A stretch of DNA of 64,000 nt. Source: Planomicrobium okeanokoites. GTDB lineage: Bacteria > Bacillota > Bacilli > Bacillales_A > Planococcaceae. The stretch's first letter is position 1. Each line of letters starts with the position of its first letter. The notes under the pieces are model-generated. The model saw only the letters and a program-made list of their open reading frames with translations. It was not told where the DNA came from and made no database searches. The stretch spans positions 248,001 through 312,000 of the forward strand of contig NZ_QQRS01000002.1 in the NCBI RefSeq assembly GCF_003428875.1, read 5' to 3'. The position numbers and the translations under genes were made by a program. This document shows, in pieces, positions 42,147 through 51,173 of the stretch.

Positions 42147-43637
42147 CTATTCAGTTTGCTGTTTCCGTCTCTTGAAAGCTTTGATGATCAGCGGATAACA
42201 CAGTGATAAAGCAGTTAAGACGATCAAGCCGACAGCTACAGGTGAACCGTAGAAAATCGAAGCACTTCCTTGCGAAGAAGTGAGTGCCATACGGAAGTTT
42301 TGTTCCATGTCCCCGCCGACAATGACAGCCAGTATCAATGGGGCGATCGGGAAATCCAAAATCTTCAGCACCAAACCGAAATAACCGAAAACAAGCAGCA
42401 GGAAAAAGTCTACTGTACTGTAGCCAAGCGTATATGTACCGATAAACGCCAGCATGATAATGATTGGGTACAACACTTTTGCTGGAGTATCCAGGATTTT
42501 AACGAGCAGTCCCACCAGCAATATATTGATGATCAAAAGTGCTATATTGCCGACAAACATACTGTTGACTAACGTCCAGACCATCTCAGGCTGATTTTCA
42601 AAAAGCAGTGGTCCCGGCCGGATGCCGAGCATGATTAACGCTCCGAGCATAACAGCTGTTGTACCGGAACCCGGAATTCCCATTGTAAGTAGCGGGATCA
42701 ACGCACCCACAGAGGCTGCGTTATTGGATGATTCCGGAGCTGCAAGGCCTTCAGGTGCGCCTTTGCCAAATTCTTCAGGATGCTTTGATAATTGCTTTTC
42801 AGTCGTGTAACTCAGCATCGAAGCGATTGATCCGCCTGCACCCGGAAGAACGCCAATGATAAATCCTAGTGGGCCATTCCGTAAGATCGGCCATTTTGAA
42901 CGATCCCATTGCTCTTTGGTGAACCAAATTTTTCCGACTTTCTTTTTTTCTTTTTTATGGTCATCATCAATATTCATAAAGTTGTACAGAACTTCTCCAA
43001 CTGCATAAATTCCGATGATGACAATCAGAAATTCCAATCCTTCACTTAAATGCGGGATACCGAACGTAAAACGGTAAACACCGCTTTGCGTATCGACACC
43101 GATTGTCGCGAGGAACAGACCGATGAACATGGCAATGAAGCCTTTTACCATCCGGCCGGTGGAGAGGGAGATAATGGCCGAAAGTGTCAGCAGCATCAAT
43201 AGAAAATACTCAGCCGGACCAAACTTCAATGCAAATTCAGACAGTGGTTTAGCCAGGATGATGAATCCGGCCGTCGCCATGATGCCGCCGATAAACGATG
43301 CTACAGCAGAAAGGGCCATCGCTTGACCGGCCAATCCTTTTTGGGCCATCGGATACCCATCGAATGTTGCAGCTATGGCTGAACCGTCACCTGGAGTGTT
43401 CAGTAAAATCGAACTTCTGGAACCTCCATACATTGCGCCATAGTAAATGGCTGCCATTAAAATCAGCGCACTGACGGGATCCATGCCAAATGTCACCGGA
43501 ATCAGGACTGCAACTGCGGTAGCTGGACCAAGACCCGGCAGCATCCCTACGACGGTCCCTAAAAATCCGCCGATCACAATCCACATTATATTGATGGGTT
43601 GCAGTGAGGTCATTAAACCTTCTAAGAAAGCATCCAT
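42147..43637 (-). CDS. tctA: Tripartite tricarboxylate transporter, large permease TctA
   Basis: The 496-residue membrane protein has about eleven segments and the TctA signatures GMLPGLGPATAVAVLIPVTFGMDP and YGGSRSSILLNTPGD near residues 31-82, repeated in the second half as GVLPGAGGSIASML and LTMGIPGSGTTAVMLGALIMLGI. It is the Na+-coupled permease of a binding-protein-dependent system for citrate or related acids. It lies between tctB (13 bases upstream) and tcuA, with a GTAGGAGG site. Confidence 0.93.
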   Translation of the reverse strand: MDAFLEGLMTSLQPINIMWIVIGGFLGTVVGMLPGLGPATAVAVLIPVTFGMDPVSALILMAAIYYGAMYGGSRSSILLNTPGDGSAIAATFDGYPMAQKGLAGQAMALSAVASFIGGIMATAGFIILAKPLSEFALKFGPAEYFLLMLLTLSAIISLSTGRMVKGFIAMFIGLFLATIGVDTQSGVYRFTFGIPHLSEGLEFLIVIIGIYAVGEVLYNFMNIDDDHKKEKKKVGKIWFTKEQWDRSKWPILRNGPLGFIIGVLPGAGGSIASMLSYTTEKQLSKHPEEFGKGAPEGLAAPESSNNAASVGALIPLLTMGIPGSGTTAVMLGALIMLGIRPGPLLFENQPEMVWTLVNSMFVGNIALLIINILLVGLLVKILDTPAKVLYPIIIMLAFIGTYTLGYSTVDFFLLLVFGYFGLVLKILDFPIAPLILAVIVGGDMEQNFRMALTSSQGSASIFYGSPVAVGLIVLTALSLCYPLIIKAFKRRKQQTE

Positions 43638-43650
43638 TATTTTAAACCTC

Positions 43651-44100
43651 CTACGGTAAACTTACGCCAAGCAATTCACTGAAGGCATACCAAGACAGAA
43701 ATGAAAAGACGAGGGTCACTGAGATATTGACCAGCCATTTCTTTGGACCATTTACCAGGAAAAGCAATAAGCCAAGAAAAATTATTGTTGAAACCAGGAA
43801 TCCGACAGACTCGAATATCAATGCATAGATGGCACCGAGCACAAGAGTCGCAATAACCAGCAGCGGTGTTCTGCCACTGAACAGCTCAGAAATTTTTTCA
43901 TTGATATCGTGCAGACTTTTAATTTCCTGAACCAAATAAATTACACTGAAAATGAAAAGGAAAATGCTGATTCCCACCGGAAAATAGATCGGGCCGTTCG
44001 CATTGCCCAAATTTGCTCTTGGCAAATTCAGGCTTGCGAAAAAGCACACGATACTTAGCGCTATCAGAAATACAGGCATGCCGATTTTAAATAGTTTCAT
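43651..44100 (-). CDS. tctB: Tripartite tricarboxylate transporter, small subunit TctB
   Basis: The 149-residue protein has four hydrophobic segments, the TctB layout: one at 8-28, one at about 42-60, one at 80-105 and one at 115-140. TctB partners TctA in the membrane. It follows tctC by 34 bases with an AAGGAGAG site. Sequence conservation in this family is low, so the assignment rests on topology and on gene order. Confidence 0.85.
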   Translation of the reverse strand: MKLFKIGMPVFLIALSIVCFFASLNLPRANLGNANGPIYFPVGISIFLFIFSVIYLVQEIKSLHDINEKISELFSGRTPLLVIATLVLGAIYALIFESVGFLVSTIIFLGLLLFLVNGPKKWLVNISVTLVFSFLSWYAFSELLGVSLP

Positions 44101-44134
44101 GAGTTATACTCTCCTTACCTGATGACAACACGAT

Positions 44135-45115
44135 TTATTTTGCCATTCCTGACTCTTCCACCAATGTTGTATACAATTCATGCTGTTCTTCCATAAACTG
44201 TTGCGTTTCTTCGCTGTTTTTATAGAAACCGGACCAGTCATTATTTTCCATGACTTCATTCCATTGATCCGTTTCAACCATTGCACCGAGTTTCTCATCC
44301 CAGAAAGCAATTTCCTCTTCAGTCATATCAGGTGGTCCCATGATACCTCTCCAGTGAGGAAATTCCATGTCTACACCTTGTTCTTTATACGTTGGAACAT
44401 CATCCAGCTCTTCCAGTCTTTCGCTTGAAGACACTGCCAGTATGTTTACTTTGTCTGCCAAATGCTGTTCTTTCACTTCAGACAAGGAAGTGGTGACTAC
44501 ATCAACATGGCCGCCCAATAAAGCTGTAACCACATCACCGCCGCCTTCATATACAAGGAAATTCAATTTTTTCGGATCGACTCCGAACTCTTTTGCCGCT
44601 TGCACAAGAGACAAGTGATCATCATTGCCAAGAGCCGGCCCTACACCAATATTGATGGAAGAAGGGTCTTTTTTCATTTGGTTCATCAGATCTTCAAGGC
44701 TTTGATACTCAGAATCCGGCGCAACCGCCAGTGATTGCCATTCCGTCGCTAAAGTAGCCAAAGGCGTAAAATCTTCATAAGTCAGTTCACTGGAGCCCAA
44801 AAGCTCATTCGTCAGCACTAAACTTGAATTTACCGCCAGCGTATGTGCATCCTGCCCTTGAAGATACTTCCAGCCAACTTCACCGCCGCCGCCAGGTTTG
44901 TTTGAAACAGTAATATTTTCTTCCACAAGGTCATTGTCCTGCAAAAGTTTTTGGACAGAACGGGCAGTTAAATCCCACCCGCCACCAGGAGATGCAGGCG
45001 CTACCACTTCCAGGTTTTTTTGCGGGAATTCTTCACCGCCGCCTGACGCTCCTGAATCAGAACATCCCACCATTGCTAAAGCTGCTGCAGCTGTTACGAA
45101 TAAGAATTTCTTCAT
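44135..45115 (-). CDS. tctC: Tripartite tricarboxylate transporter, substrate-binding lipoprotein TctC
   Basis: From ATG 45115 the protein is 326 residues, with a lipoprotein signal ending at Cys18 (LAMVGC). The mature part shows the TctC pattern VVAPASPGGGWDLTARSVQKLL and NKPGGGGEVGWKYL near 40-85, with the water-mediated ligand site for carboxylates, and the VEFPHWRG-type block MEFPHWRGIMGPP. I chose this start because GGGAGTGG lies upstream and the signal peptide begins here. A longer frame to 45253 adds 46 residues across the promoter. It is the first gene of the tctCBA-tcuA operon. Confidence 0.92.
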   Translation of the reverse strand: MKKFLFVTAAAALAMVGCSDSGASGGGEEFPQKNLEVVAPASPGGGWDLTARSVQKLLQDNDLVEENITVSNKPGGGGEVGWKYLQGQDAHTLAVNSSLVLTNELLGSSELTYEDFTPLATLATEWQSLAVAPDSEYQSLEDLMNQMKKDPSSINIGVGPALGNDDHLSLVQAAKEFGVDPKKLNFLVYEGGGDVVTALLGGHVDVVTTSLSEVKEQHLADKVNILAVSSSERLEELDDVPTYKEQGVDMEFPHWRGIMGPPDMTEEEIAFWDEKLGAMVETDQWNEVMENNDWSGFYKNSEETQQFMEEQHELYTTLVEESGMAK

Positions 45116-45166
45116 TTTTTCCACTCCCTTTTTGTTTTTTACAAAACTAATAAGTTGTCTGAAATA

Positions 45167-45204
45167 ATAATAAACTTCGAACATTAAGAATGTAAACGTT
45201 TTCA
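45167..45204 (-). promoter_or_regulatory. Promoter of the tct operon overlapped by a perfect CcpA cre box
   Basis: On the minus strand TTTACA (45196-45191) and TATTAT (45172-45167) are separated by 18 bases, about 50 bases before the tctC start. The -35 lies inside TGTAAACGTTTTCA (plus 45191-45204), which matches the cre consensus TGWAANCGNTNWCA at every position. CcpA binding here would block polymerase, so uptake of the acid should be repressed when a preferred sugar is present. Confidence 0.7.
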
Positions 45205-45272
45205 AAATATAGAAATTAAAATTTATTGTCGCTATTTTGTTCATTAAATTCACGGCATGTCATAACAAAATA

Positions 45273-45306
45273 AAAAGAGCCGGCAGATCGAGCTGCCGGC
45301 TCTTTT
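45273..45306. terminator. Terminator between the response regulator gene and the tct operon
   Basis: A 14-bp perfect stem AAAAGAGCCGGCAG and its complement with a 6-base loop lies directly after the response regulator stop codon. A and T tracts on both sides allow termination in both directions. It insulates the two-component genes from the tct promoter. Confidence 0.85.
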
Positions 45307-45307
45307 A

Positions 45308-45979
45308 CTATTTACTGTGGAAATACTTGCGCTCCGGACGTCCTACAATTCCATAAACGCTTTCCGCTCTTGCCTTTCCAGTCCCGACGAGATATTCCAG
45401 GTACCGGCGGGCAGTTGTACGGGAAGCCCCCATTTCACTGCCCACCTGTTCTGATGTTAATCCTTCCGGCCGCATTTCGATCAATTCGACCACTTTCCCC
45501 AAGGTGATTGAATCTATTCCTGTCGGTAAATTCTTTTCTTCTTTAAGATTATAGCTGAATAGTTTTTGCAAATGGCCGGCTTCAATTTCCCCTTCATCCT
45601 CATTCAGTATTTCCTTAAATTTTTTATATTCTTCGATTGCTTCAGTAAATTCTTCAAGCTGCAAAGGCTTTATCAAATACCGAAATACACCATATTCCAT
45701 CGCTTTTCGAATAAACGGCTTTTCCTTGGCTGCTGTAATCATGATAATATCGACACCCGGATAATCCGACCTGATTTGGTGCAGCAAGTCTGTGCCCAAA
45801 CGGTCCGGCATATAGATATCCAGCAGTATAAGATCTACTTCATGCATATTCAGCATTTCAATGGTTTCTTCCGCGTTTTTCGCCTTTCCCACCAAGTCAA
45901 GGCCATCAATCCGCTCGATAAAAGCTTCGTGGATTTGTGCTATCCGGTAGTCATCTTCAGCAATAATGATTTTAATCAC
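45308..45979 (-). CDS. CitB/DcuR-type response regulator
   Basis: From GTG 45979 the protein is 223 residues: a receiver domain at 1-122 with acidic pair Asp9-Asp10, phospho-acceptor Asp54 in LLDIYMPD, and Lys in KPLQLEEF near 104. A C-terminal helix-turn-helix follows (LTSEQVGSEMGASRTTARRYLEYLVGTGKARAE) of the CitT/DctR type. I chose GTG because GGGGAG lies five to six bases upstream, at the end of the kinase gene. The ATG at 46006 overlaps that gene. It is probably phosphorylated by the kinase encoded just before it and activates the adjacent tctCBA-tcuA operon. Confidence 0.9.
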   Translation of the reverse strand: MIKIIIAEDDYRIAQIHEAFIERIDGLDLVGKAKNAEETIEMLNMHEVDLILLDIYMPDRLGTDLLHQIRSDYPGVDIIMITAAKEKPFIRKAMEYGVFRYLIKPLQLEEFTEAIEEYKKFKEILNEDEGEIEAGHLQKLFSYNLKEEKNLPTGIDSITLGKVVELIEMRPEGLTSEQVGSEMGASRTTARRYLEYLVGTGKARAESVYGIVGRPERKYFHSK

Positions 45980-45980
45980 T

Positions 45981-47612
45981 TTAGCTCCCCTTTTCCACTG
46001 CTTCAATTTCTTTCTTCAGATAAACCGTGAACGTAGTGCCTTCCCCGAAACTGCTCTCAACTTCAATTTCTCCGCCTAAAATGCTTATTTCCTTTACTAC
46101 GTTATAAAGTCCGTACCCACGGCCAGTTCCTTTTTGTGAATAGCCTTTCTGAAAAATCGTTTGAGCCAGTTCGTCCGGTATGCCGTCCCCGTTATCAGTA
46201 ACCTCGAAAATGACATCATTTCCATAATCGGTTGTAAACACTGAGACGTAACCTCCATTTCGGCCACTTACCGCTTCCAGCGAGTTGTCGATCAAATTGC
46301 CAAGAATCGTCAACAATGGCATCAGACCAATGTAATCAGGCAAGGGTTCCAATGAGCTGTCAGGGTGAATATACAGATTCACTTTCGTTTCCGAGGCACG
46401 GGCAATTTTTCCGATAAGAATCGCCTGGACCTTTTCATCCAGTATATTCTGGTTCAGAAAATCAGTGCTGTTTTGCTGCTGTTGTGATTCTTCATTCAGA
46501 AACTCCAGTGCTTCCGGGATTCGGCCCAGTTGCAGCAAACCGAAAAGCACATGTAATTTATTTTTGAATTCATGTGTCTGAGCCCGAAGATCATCCGAAT
46601 ACTGTTTGACTTCATTCAAAGTATTGGCCATTTTGCGTATTTCCGTTTTGTCTTTAATGCTGTATATAATGCCAATTCTCTCTTCTTCCTGGTAGACAGG
46701 CTGTGCATCTGCGATCAGCATCTGCCCATTGTATTCAAATTCAACCGTCTCCCCTTTTTGAAGGTCCCGTAAAGTATGAAAAACCTTTTCCGATTGGATC
46801 ACATTTCTCAGTTTTTTGCCTTTCACCTTTTCCTTAATCTCCAAAATAGTTTTGGCTGCAGGATTGGCCATCGTCACTTCTTCATTTGCATCGACAACGA
46901 CCAACCCTTCCCTGATGGAACGGAACACTGCTGTCCGCTCGAGATAAAGGGAGGCGATTTGATTCGGTTCAAGACCCAGCATATCTTTCCGTATATCCCT
47001 GGCCAGAATCCAGCTGCCCAAAAGTCCTAAAAGTATGCCTGCAAGCGATATATAGATGATTTTTTTCGCTCCATCCACGATTCCGCTCAAAATCTGCCCT
47101 TTGTCATAAACCACCATTGCCGTGCCCTGCATTTTATAATAAGAACCGTAATCTATCTGAATTCCCGAAACACCGACGAGCAAAGAATCTTTCCCTTTCC
47201 CCACGGTCGTTACATAACTGTTGCCAAACATCTGGGCGATCCCAGTAGCCTCTTCTTGTAATGCTGATGCCATGGGTTCATCAATACTGTCTGAATCCAT
47301 TAAAAAAACTTGCTCCCTGTCACGTATGATTATCGATGAGGCATCTACATCCTGCCGGATACTATCTATTACGAGCCCCAGTTCTTCACTATGTACACCT
47401 TGCTGGAACGCTTCTTGAACCGCCGGCATATAGGACAGCGTCTTTGCTGTCTGTAAAGCGATATTTTCTGCAGCTTCTATATCTTCCTGATAATCCATAA
47501 TGATTACAAGCGTAGAAATACTCCCTACTATGAGCATGATGATTAATAGGGCCAGCCCTGTAATCTTGATCTGGATTGGTATATTCGAAAATACCCGTTT
47601 TTGGCTCTTCAT
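45981..47612 (-). CDS. CitA/DcuS-type sensor histidine kinase
   Basis: The 543-residue protein has a first membrane segment at 16-40, an extracytoplasmic PAS (PDC) sensor at about 41-180, a second segment at 184-203, a cytoplasmic PAS at about 225-325, and an SpoB-type phospho-acceptor region with His347 in THEFKNKLHVLFGLLQ. The catalytic ATPase domain has Asn439/443 in GNLIDNSLEA, Asp473-Gly-type VTDNGDGIP and GRGYGLYNVV. This layout is that of CitA, DcuS and MalK, which bind citrate or C4 dicarboxylates outside the cell. With TctABC and TcuA next door, the ligand is likely a tricarboxylate. Confidence 0.93.
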   Translation of the reverse strand: MKSQKRVFSNIPIQIKITGLALLIIMLIVGSISTLVIIMDYQEDIEAAENIALQTAKTLSYMPAVQEAFQQGVHSEELGLVIDSIRQDVDASSIIIRDREQVFLMDSDSIDEPMASALQEEATGIAQMFGNSYVTTVGKGKDSLLVGVSGIQIDYGSYYKMQGTAMVVYDKGQILSGIVDGAKKIIYISLAGILLGLLGSWILARDIRKDMLGLEPNQIASLYLERTAVFRSIREGLVVVDANEEVTMANPAAKTILEIKEKVKGKKLRNVIQSEKVFHTLRDLQKGETVEFEYNGQMLIADAQPVYQEEERIGIIYSIKDKTEIRKMANTLNEVKQYSDDLRAQTHEFKNKLHVLFGLLQLGRIPEALEFLNEESQQQQNSTDFLNQNILDEKVQAILIGKIARASETKVNLYIHPDSSLEPLPDYIGLMPLLTILGNLIDNSLEAVSGRNGGYVSVFTTDYGNDVIFEVTDNGDGIPDELAQTIFQKGYSQKGTGRGYGLYNVVKEISILGGEIEVESSFGEGTTFTVYLKKEIEAVEKGS

Positions 47613-47793
47613 CTTTTTGTTGGACGAACCTCCTCTTTAGCTGATTAGGTTGTTCAAATATTCCGTAATTTCCACCTTACCATAATATCAACTTTCGTAG
47701 CAGAGCTGTTTTTACTATTCGCTTGCCTTCCTGATGAAATTCATATGGACAGAATATCATTAATCCCTTTAGCGCCAGACAGCAGGTGAGCAT

Positions 47794-47873
47794 AAAAAAA
47801 ACCGAACCCCAAGAAAAAATCTCTCGGAGGTTCGGTCATCTTTTATTCCCTTATTCAGCTGGCATTAAACTTT
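47794..47873 (-). repeat. Terminator-tail repeat, copy 2, with decayed OpuAC-like codons
   Basis: This copy matches those at 39,066 and 61,446 over about 68 bases. Read on the minus strand, the codons before the shared TAA spell YINSIKSLMPAE, which aligns with the DIDSIEDLQPAE end of the OpuAC protein, but a stop lies just upstream and no gene surrounds it. The hairpin ACCGAACC/GGTTCGGT (47794-47836) and its T run close the operon that includes the second TRAP transporter. Confidence 0.8.
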
Positions 47874-47909
47874 TGATTGAATTGATGTACTAATGACTAG
47901 CCATTACAT

Positions 47910-48095
47910 CTAACAGTAAAAACTACTCTTTGATTTGGAGTTAAGTTTATCAGCTGTCATCACAGCCAAAAGTGAGATGGCGAGAAAGAAGAGCAGGTAT
48001 AGCGATAAACTCAGTACCCCAAAGTCCCTTAGATTCAGAACTATATAAATTCCAATACTTATAGACGAAATGTAAAGCAACATAGTTATTGCCAT
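47910..48095 (-). CDS. Small two-segment membrane protein
   Basis: From ATG 48095 the product is 61 residues with two hydrophobic segments (about 3-20 and 28-46) and a Lys/Ser-rich polar tail. An AGGAGGG site lies six bases upstream, which is stronger than most in the window and argues that the frame is translated. It follows the DctP gene by 67 bases and precedes a terminator, so it is in the TRAP transcript. The family is unknown to me, and a role with the transporter is only suggested by position. Confidence 0.5.
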   Translation of the reverse strand: MAITMLLYISSISIGIYIVLNLRDFGVLSLSLYLLFFLAISLLAVMTADKLNSKSKSSFYC

Positions 48096-48162
48096 TCCAT
48101 CCCTCCTCATCAAGATGCCGTGCGTGGATCAGTCCGGTATTGGTCCGCTTACTTACTATTGC

Positions 48163-49209
48163 TTATTGCTCGATGGCTGCTTCAATATCAGTCAGCAGCG
48201 TTTCCCCTTCTTCGCCAAATTCAGCGATGTAGAAGTCTCTTACAGACTGGGTTTCAGCGATAAAGGCTTCACGTTGTTCAGGTGTAATTTCCACAAACTC
48301 TATGCCTTCATCTTCCATAATTTGTTTTACTTCTTCGATATTTTCATATGTTGCATCAACGGTTACCGTGCGGCCTTCATCAAAGCCTTTTTGGATTGCC
48401 TCCTGATAAGCCGGATCCAAGCCATCAAAGAAATCTTTGTTCATAATGATCAATTGGTCCAATACTCCGTGGTCGGTCATGGTCACAACTTCCTGAACTT
48501 CGTGCAGTTTCATGTCGTAGGTCGTGTCCAATGGATTTTCCTGTCCATCGATAGTTCCTGTCTGCAAAGCATTATAGGTGTCTGCGAAAGGCAGATCTGT
48601 CGGAGAAGCACCTAAAATGTTGAATTGTTCAAATAAAACTGGGGACGGCATGGATCGGAACTTTAATCCGTTAAATGCTGCCGGGTCATCTAATGCTACA
48701 GGGCCTGTGAATTGTTTATAACCCGTGTGCCAAATACCCAGGGTTTCAATTCCAATATCATCTGTCTTGCTGAGCAAGTTGGCCATTGCTTCACTGTCCT
48801 GCAATTCCATCAAAGCATCTTTGTCATTCGGGAAGAGGAATGGAATATCGAGCAAAGTGATCAATGGTTCAAATCCGCCCATAAATGCTGTTGGAGAAAT
48901 TGCCATTTCGATATTGCCCATTTGAACACCTTGAACGATTTCAGTCGGGTTGCCTAGCTGGGATGCCGGATAAATTTCGACTGTCACTTGTCCATCTGTT
49001 TCAGCTTCCACAACTTCTTTAAACTTCTGGGCGCCTAAATCTCTGGCACTGTCTGGAGCCGATGAATGCGCAAGCTTAATTGTTACGGCTTCAGCAGAAT
49101 CTCCCCCACTGCTTGCGGTTTCATTGGCAGCGTCGTCTCCACCACCACACCCTGCAAGAATCAAAGCAGCGATTAATGTCAACATTAGTAGGAATTTTGG
49201 AATTCTCAT
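48163..49209 (-). CDS. TRAP solute-binding lipoprotein (DctP family), PucR locus
   Basis: From ATG 49209 the protein is 348 residues. The lipobox LILAGC is followed by a Gly/Asp linker and a DctP binding domain: IKLAHSSAPDSARDLGAQKFKEVVE, LDIPFLFPNDKDAL, GYKQFTGPVALDDPAAFNGLKFRSMPSPVL with the ligand-binding Arg in KFRSM, and GQENPLDTTYDMKLHEVQ. The carboxylate-binding Arg is conserved, so the ligand is an acid. I chose this start because GGAGG lies eight bases upstream; longer versions overlap that site. It closes the transporter gene order DctQ, DctM, DctP. Confidence 0.92.
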   Translation of the reverse strand: MRIPKFLLMLTLIAALILAGCGGGDDAANETASSGGDSAEAVTIKLAHSSAPDSARDLGAQKFKEVVEAETDGQVTVEIYPASQLGNPTEIVQGVQMGNIEMAISPTAFMGGFEPLITLLDIPFLFPNDKDALMELQDSEAMANLLSKTDDIGIETLGIWHTGYKQFTGPVALDDPAAFNGLKFRSMPSPVLFEQFNILGASPTDLPFADTYNALQTGTIDGQENPLDTTYDMKLHEVQEVVTMTDHGVLDQLIIMNKDFFDGLDPAYQEAIQKGFDEGRTVTVDATYENIEEVKQIMEDEGIEFVEITPEQREAFIAETQSVRDFYIAEFGEEGETLLTDIEAAIEQ

Positions 49210-49232
49210 CTTTTTCGCCTCCATTTTCATTT

Positions 49233-50498
49233 TTAGTTTTTAAACCACATGATTAAATCGGGAACAAAAGTAACCACCAGTAATAATCCTATAGATATTG
49301 CCAGGAACGGCACTAAACCAGGTAAGATTTTCTCATAAGGAAGTTTGAATGTACTCTGCGCAATGAATATATTTAAGCCGAATGGCGGGGTTATCATCCC
49401 AATCGTTAGGTTGAATACGATAATCAATCCAAGGTGAACAGGATCAACACCCAGTCCAAATGCGACCGGAGCGACTAATGGCACCAAAATAATAACAGCT
49501 GAGTTGGGGTCGATAAACATGCCGGCAACCAGGAAGATCAATGTCAGCAGCAGTAAAACGACGACTACCGAATAATCTCCCAGTAGACTGTTGATCATTT
49601 GTGGTAATCCACCGATGGTCATTACGTACGATATCGCTTTACCAGCCGCAATCAGCACCAGTAACATGGCAATGATTAAACCTGATTTGGTCGCCACACT
49701 GCCCAATTCTTTCAGTTTTAAGTCTTTGTAAATGACAACTTCTACAAAAATAGCATATGCTACAGCAACAGCAGCAGCCTCGGTGATGGTTGTGATGCCG
49801 AGGTAAATACCGGAAAGAATAACGATTGGAAAGCCCAATGCCCAACCTGCTTCAACAAATGCTTTCCCCAAATTCTTGAATCCGATAAATTCTTCTTTTT
49901 GAATTTTATTCTTTTTCGCATAAAAGTAGCTGTATACCATAAAGGCTACTCCCACCATGATCCCTAAAATCAATCCGCCGGAGAACAAATCCCGTACAGA
50001 AGCTGCCGGAGCTACCGTGGAGTAGAGAATCATTGCGATGCTCGGCGGAATGAGCATTGCCAAGCTGCTCGAAGCCAGTACCAATCCGATTACAAAATTC
50101 GGCTTATATCCTTTTTCAACCAGAATCGGATAGACAATACCTCCCACTGCAACGACTGCCGCTGATCCGGCACCGGAGATGGCACCAAAAAATAAACAAG
50201 TAATAATCGTTGCTATAGCTAAACCACCAGTTATATGGCCCACCATGTTGTTCGCCAGATTCACCAGCCTTTTGCCAATTTGCCCTTGAGATATTACATC
50301 CGCTGCAAATATGAAGAATGGAATCGCAAGGATGGAGAAATTATTGACTCCACCAACCATTTGTTGCAGCAATATATCGGGAGCTATGTTTGGAAAATTC
50401 TGAATTAAAACAGCGAAACTGGGTATTAATATAGCCATAAAGACTGGGAATCCCAGGAGCAGAAAGAATATGGCCAATGGAAACAGACTGGCGACCAT
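49233..50498 (-). CDS. TRAP transporter large membrane subunit (DctM family), PucR locus
   Basis: The 421-residue protein has about twelve hydrophobic segments. Family blocks include FSILAIPFFIFAADVISQGQIGKRL, CLFFGAISGAGSAAVVAVGGIVYPILVEKGY and SLAMLIPPSIAMILYSTVA. It is the Na+-coupled permease. It overlaps the DctQ gene by one base. It is clearly different from the DctM of the uronate locus, so the two systems are not a recent duplication. Confidence 0.92.
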   Translation of the reverse strand: MVASLFPLAIFFLLLGFPVFMAILIPSFAVLIQNFPNIAPDILLQQMVGGVNNFSILAIPFFIFAADVISQGQIGKRLVNLANNMVGHITGGLAIATIITCLFFGAISGAGSAAVVAVGGIVYPILVEKGYKPNFVIGLVLASSSLAMLIPPSIAMILYSTVAPAASVRDLFSGGLILGIMVGVAFMVYSYFYAKKNKIQKEEFIGFKNLGKAFVEAGWALGFPIVILSGIYLGITTITEAAAVAVAYAIFVEVVIYKDLKLKELGSVATKSGLIIAMLLVLIAAGKAISYVMTIGGLPQMINSLLGDYSVVVVLLLLTLIFLVAGMFIDPNSAVIILVPLVAPVAFGLGVDPVHLGLIIVFNLTIGMITPPFGLNIFIAQSTFKLPYEKILPGLVPFLAISIGLLLVVTFVPDLIMWFKN

Positions 50499-51067
50499 TA
50501 TTTTATCCCCCTCTCACTTAAATCAGCTATTACTTCTTTTGAGAGAATATTTTTGATAAGCAAATGCAAAAAGTTTTTAGCGGTTAAAAAACACCCTATC
50601 GGAATGGCCATATAAACATAGCCTAACGAAATATCCAATGAAACGGACATTTGATTGGCAGCAAAAACTGCCATTGTTAAGTTATATCCAAGATAGGTCA
50701 GATAAACAAAAAACAAGAAACAGATTGAGAGAATCGTTACATTGATATATTTTTTAACTTTTCCATGCATTTTATTTAAAAATAAATCTATTTTGACATG
50801 GGATCCTTGCCGGACACAATAACTCATTCCAATAAAGGTAATCCACACGACCATGAAGCGCGGCAATTCATCTGACCAGTCAGGCGAAAAACCCAGGAAA
50901 TACCTTGCTATAACAACACCAAATACTATTGCAGATAAAGCCAATAATCCAAAAGAGAGAATAAACTTCTCAAACACTTCGATTATCCATCGATCAATCC
51001 ACGATAGGATTCTGATTACTGGATTAGAGTGATAAGCTTTTTCCGACTTACTAATGGATTCCTCCAT
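50498..51067 (-). CDS. TRAP transporter small membrane subunit (DctQ family), PucR locus
   Basis: The 189-residue protein has four membrane segments and the DctQ block GFSPDWSDELPRFMVVWITFIGMSYCVRQGSHVKIDLFL. The ribosome binding site (GGTGG) is weak. It begins about 105 bases after the CocE-type hydrolase on the same strand with no terminator between, so the transporter and enzymes are probably one operon. Confidence 0.88.
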   Translation of the reverse strand: MEESISKSEKAYHSNPVIRILSWIDRWIIEVFEKFILSFGLLALSAIVFGVVIARYFLGFSPDWSDELPRFMVVWITFIGMSYCVRQGSHVKIDLFLNKMHGKVKKYINVTILSICFLFFVYLTYLGYNLTMAVFAANQMSVSLDISLGYVYMAIPIGCFLTAKNFLHLLIKNILSKEVIADLSERGIK

Positions 51068-51173
51068 TTAAATACACCACCAATCGGCTTTTGGGAGTCT
51101 TTTGTAATAGTAATGCAGATAAATATATTTTCAGCAAAACTACTACTTGGATCTCCGTTACATCAGTTCGTTC

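Noticed and set aside
33695-51067. The two TRAP transporters as a recent duplication
   Set aside because: DctM, DctQ and DctP of the two loci share only family motifs, and their gene order differs (P-Q-M against Q-M-P).
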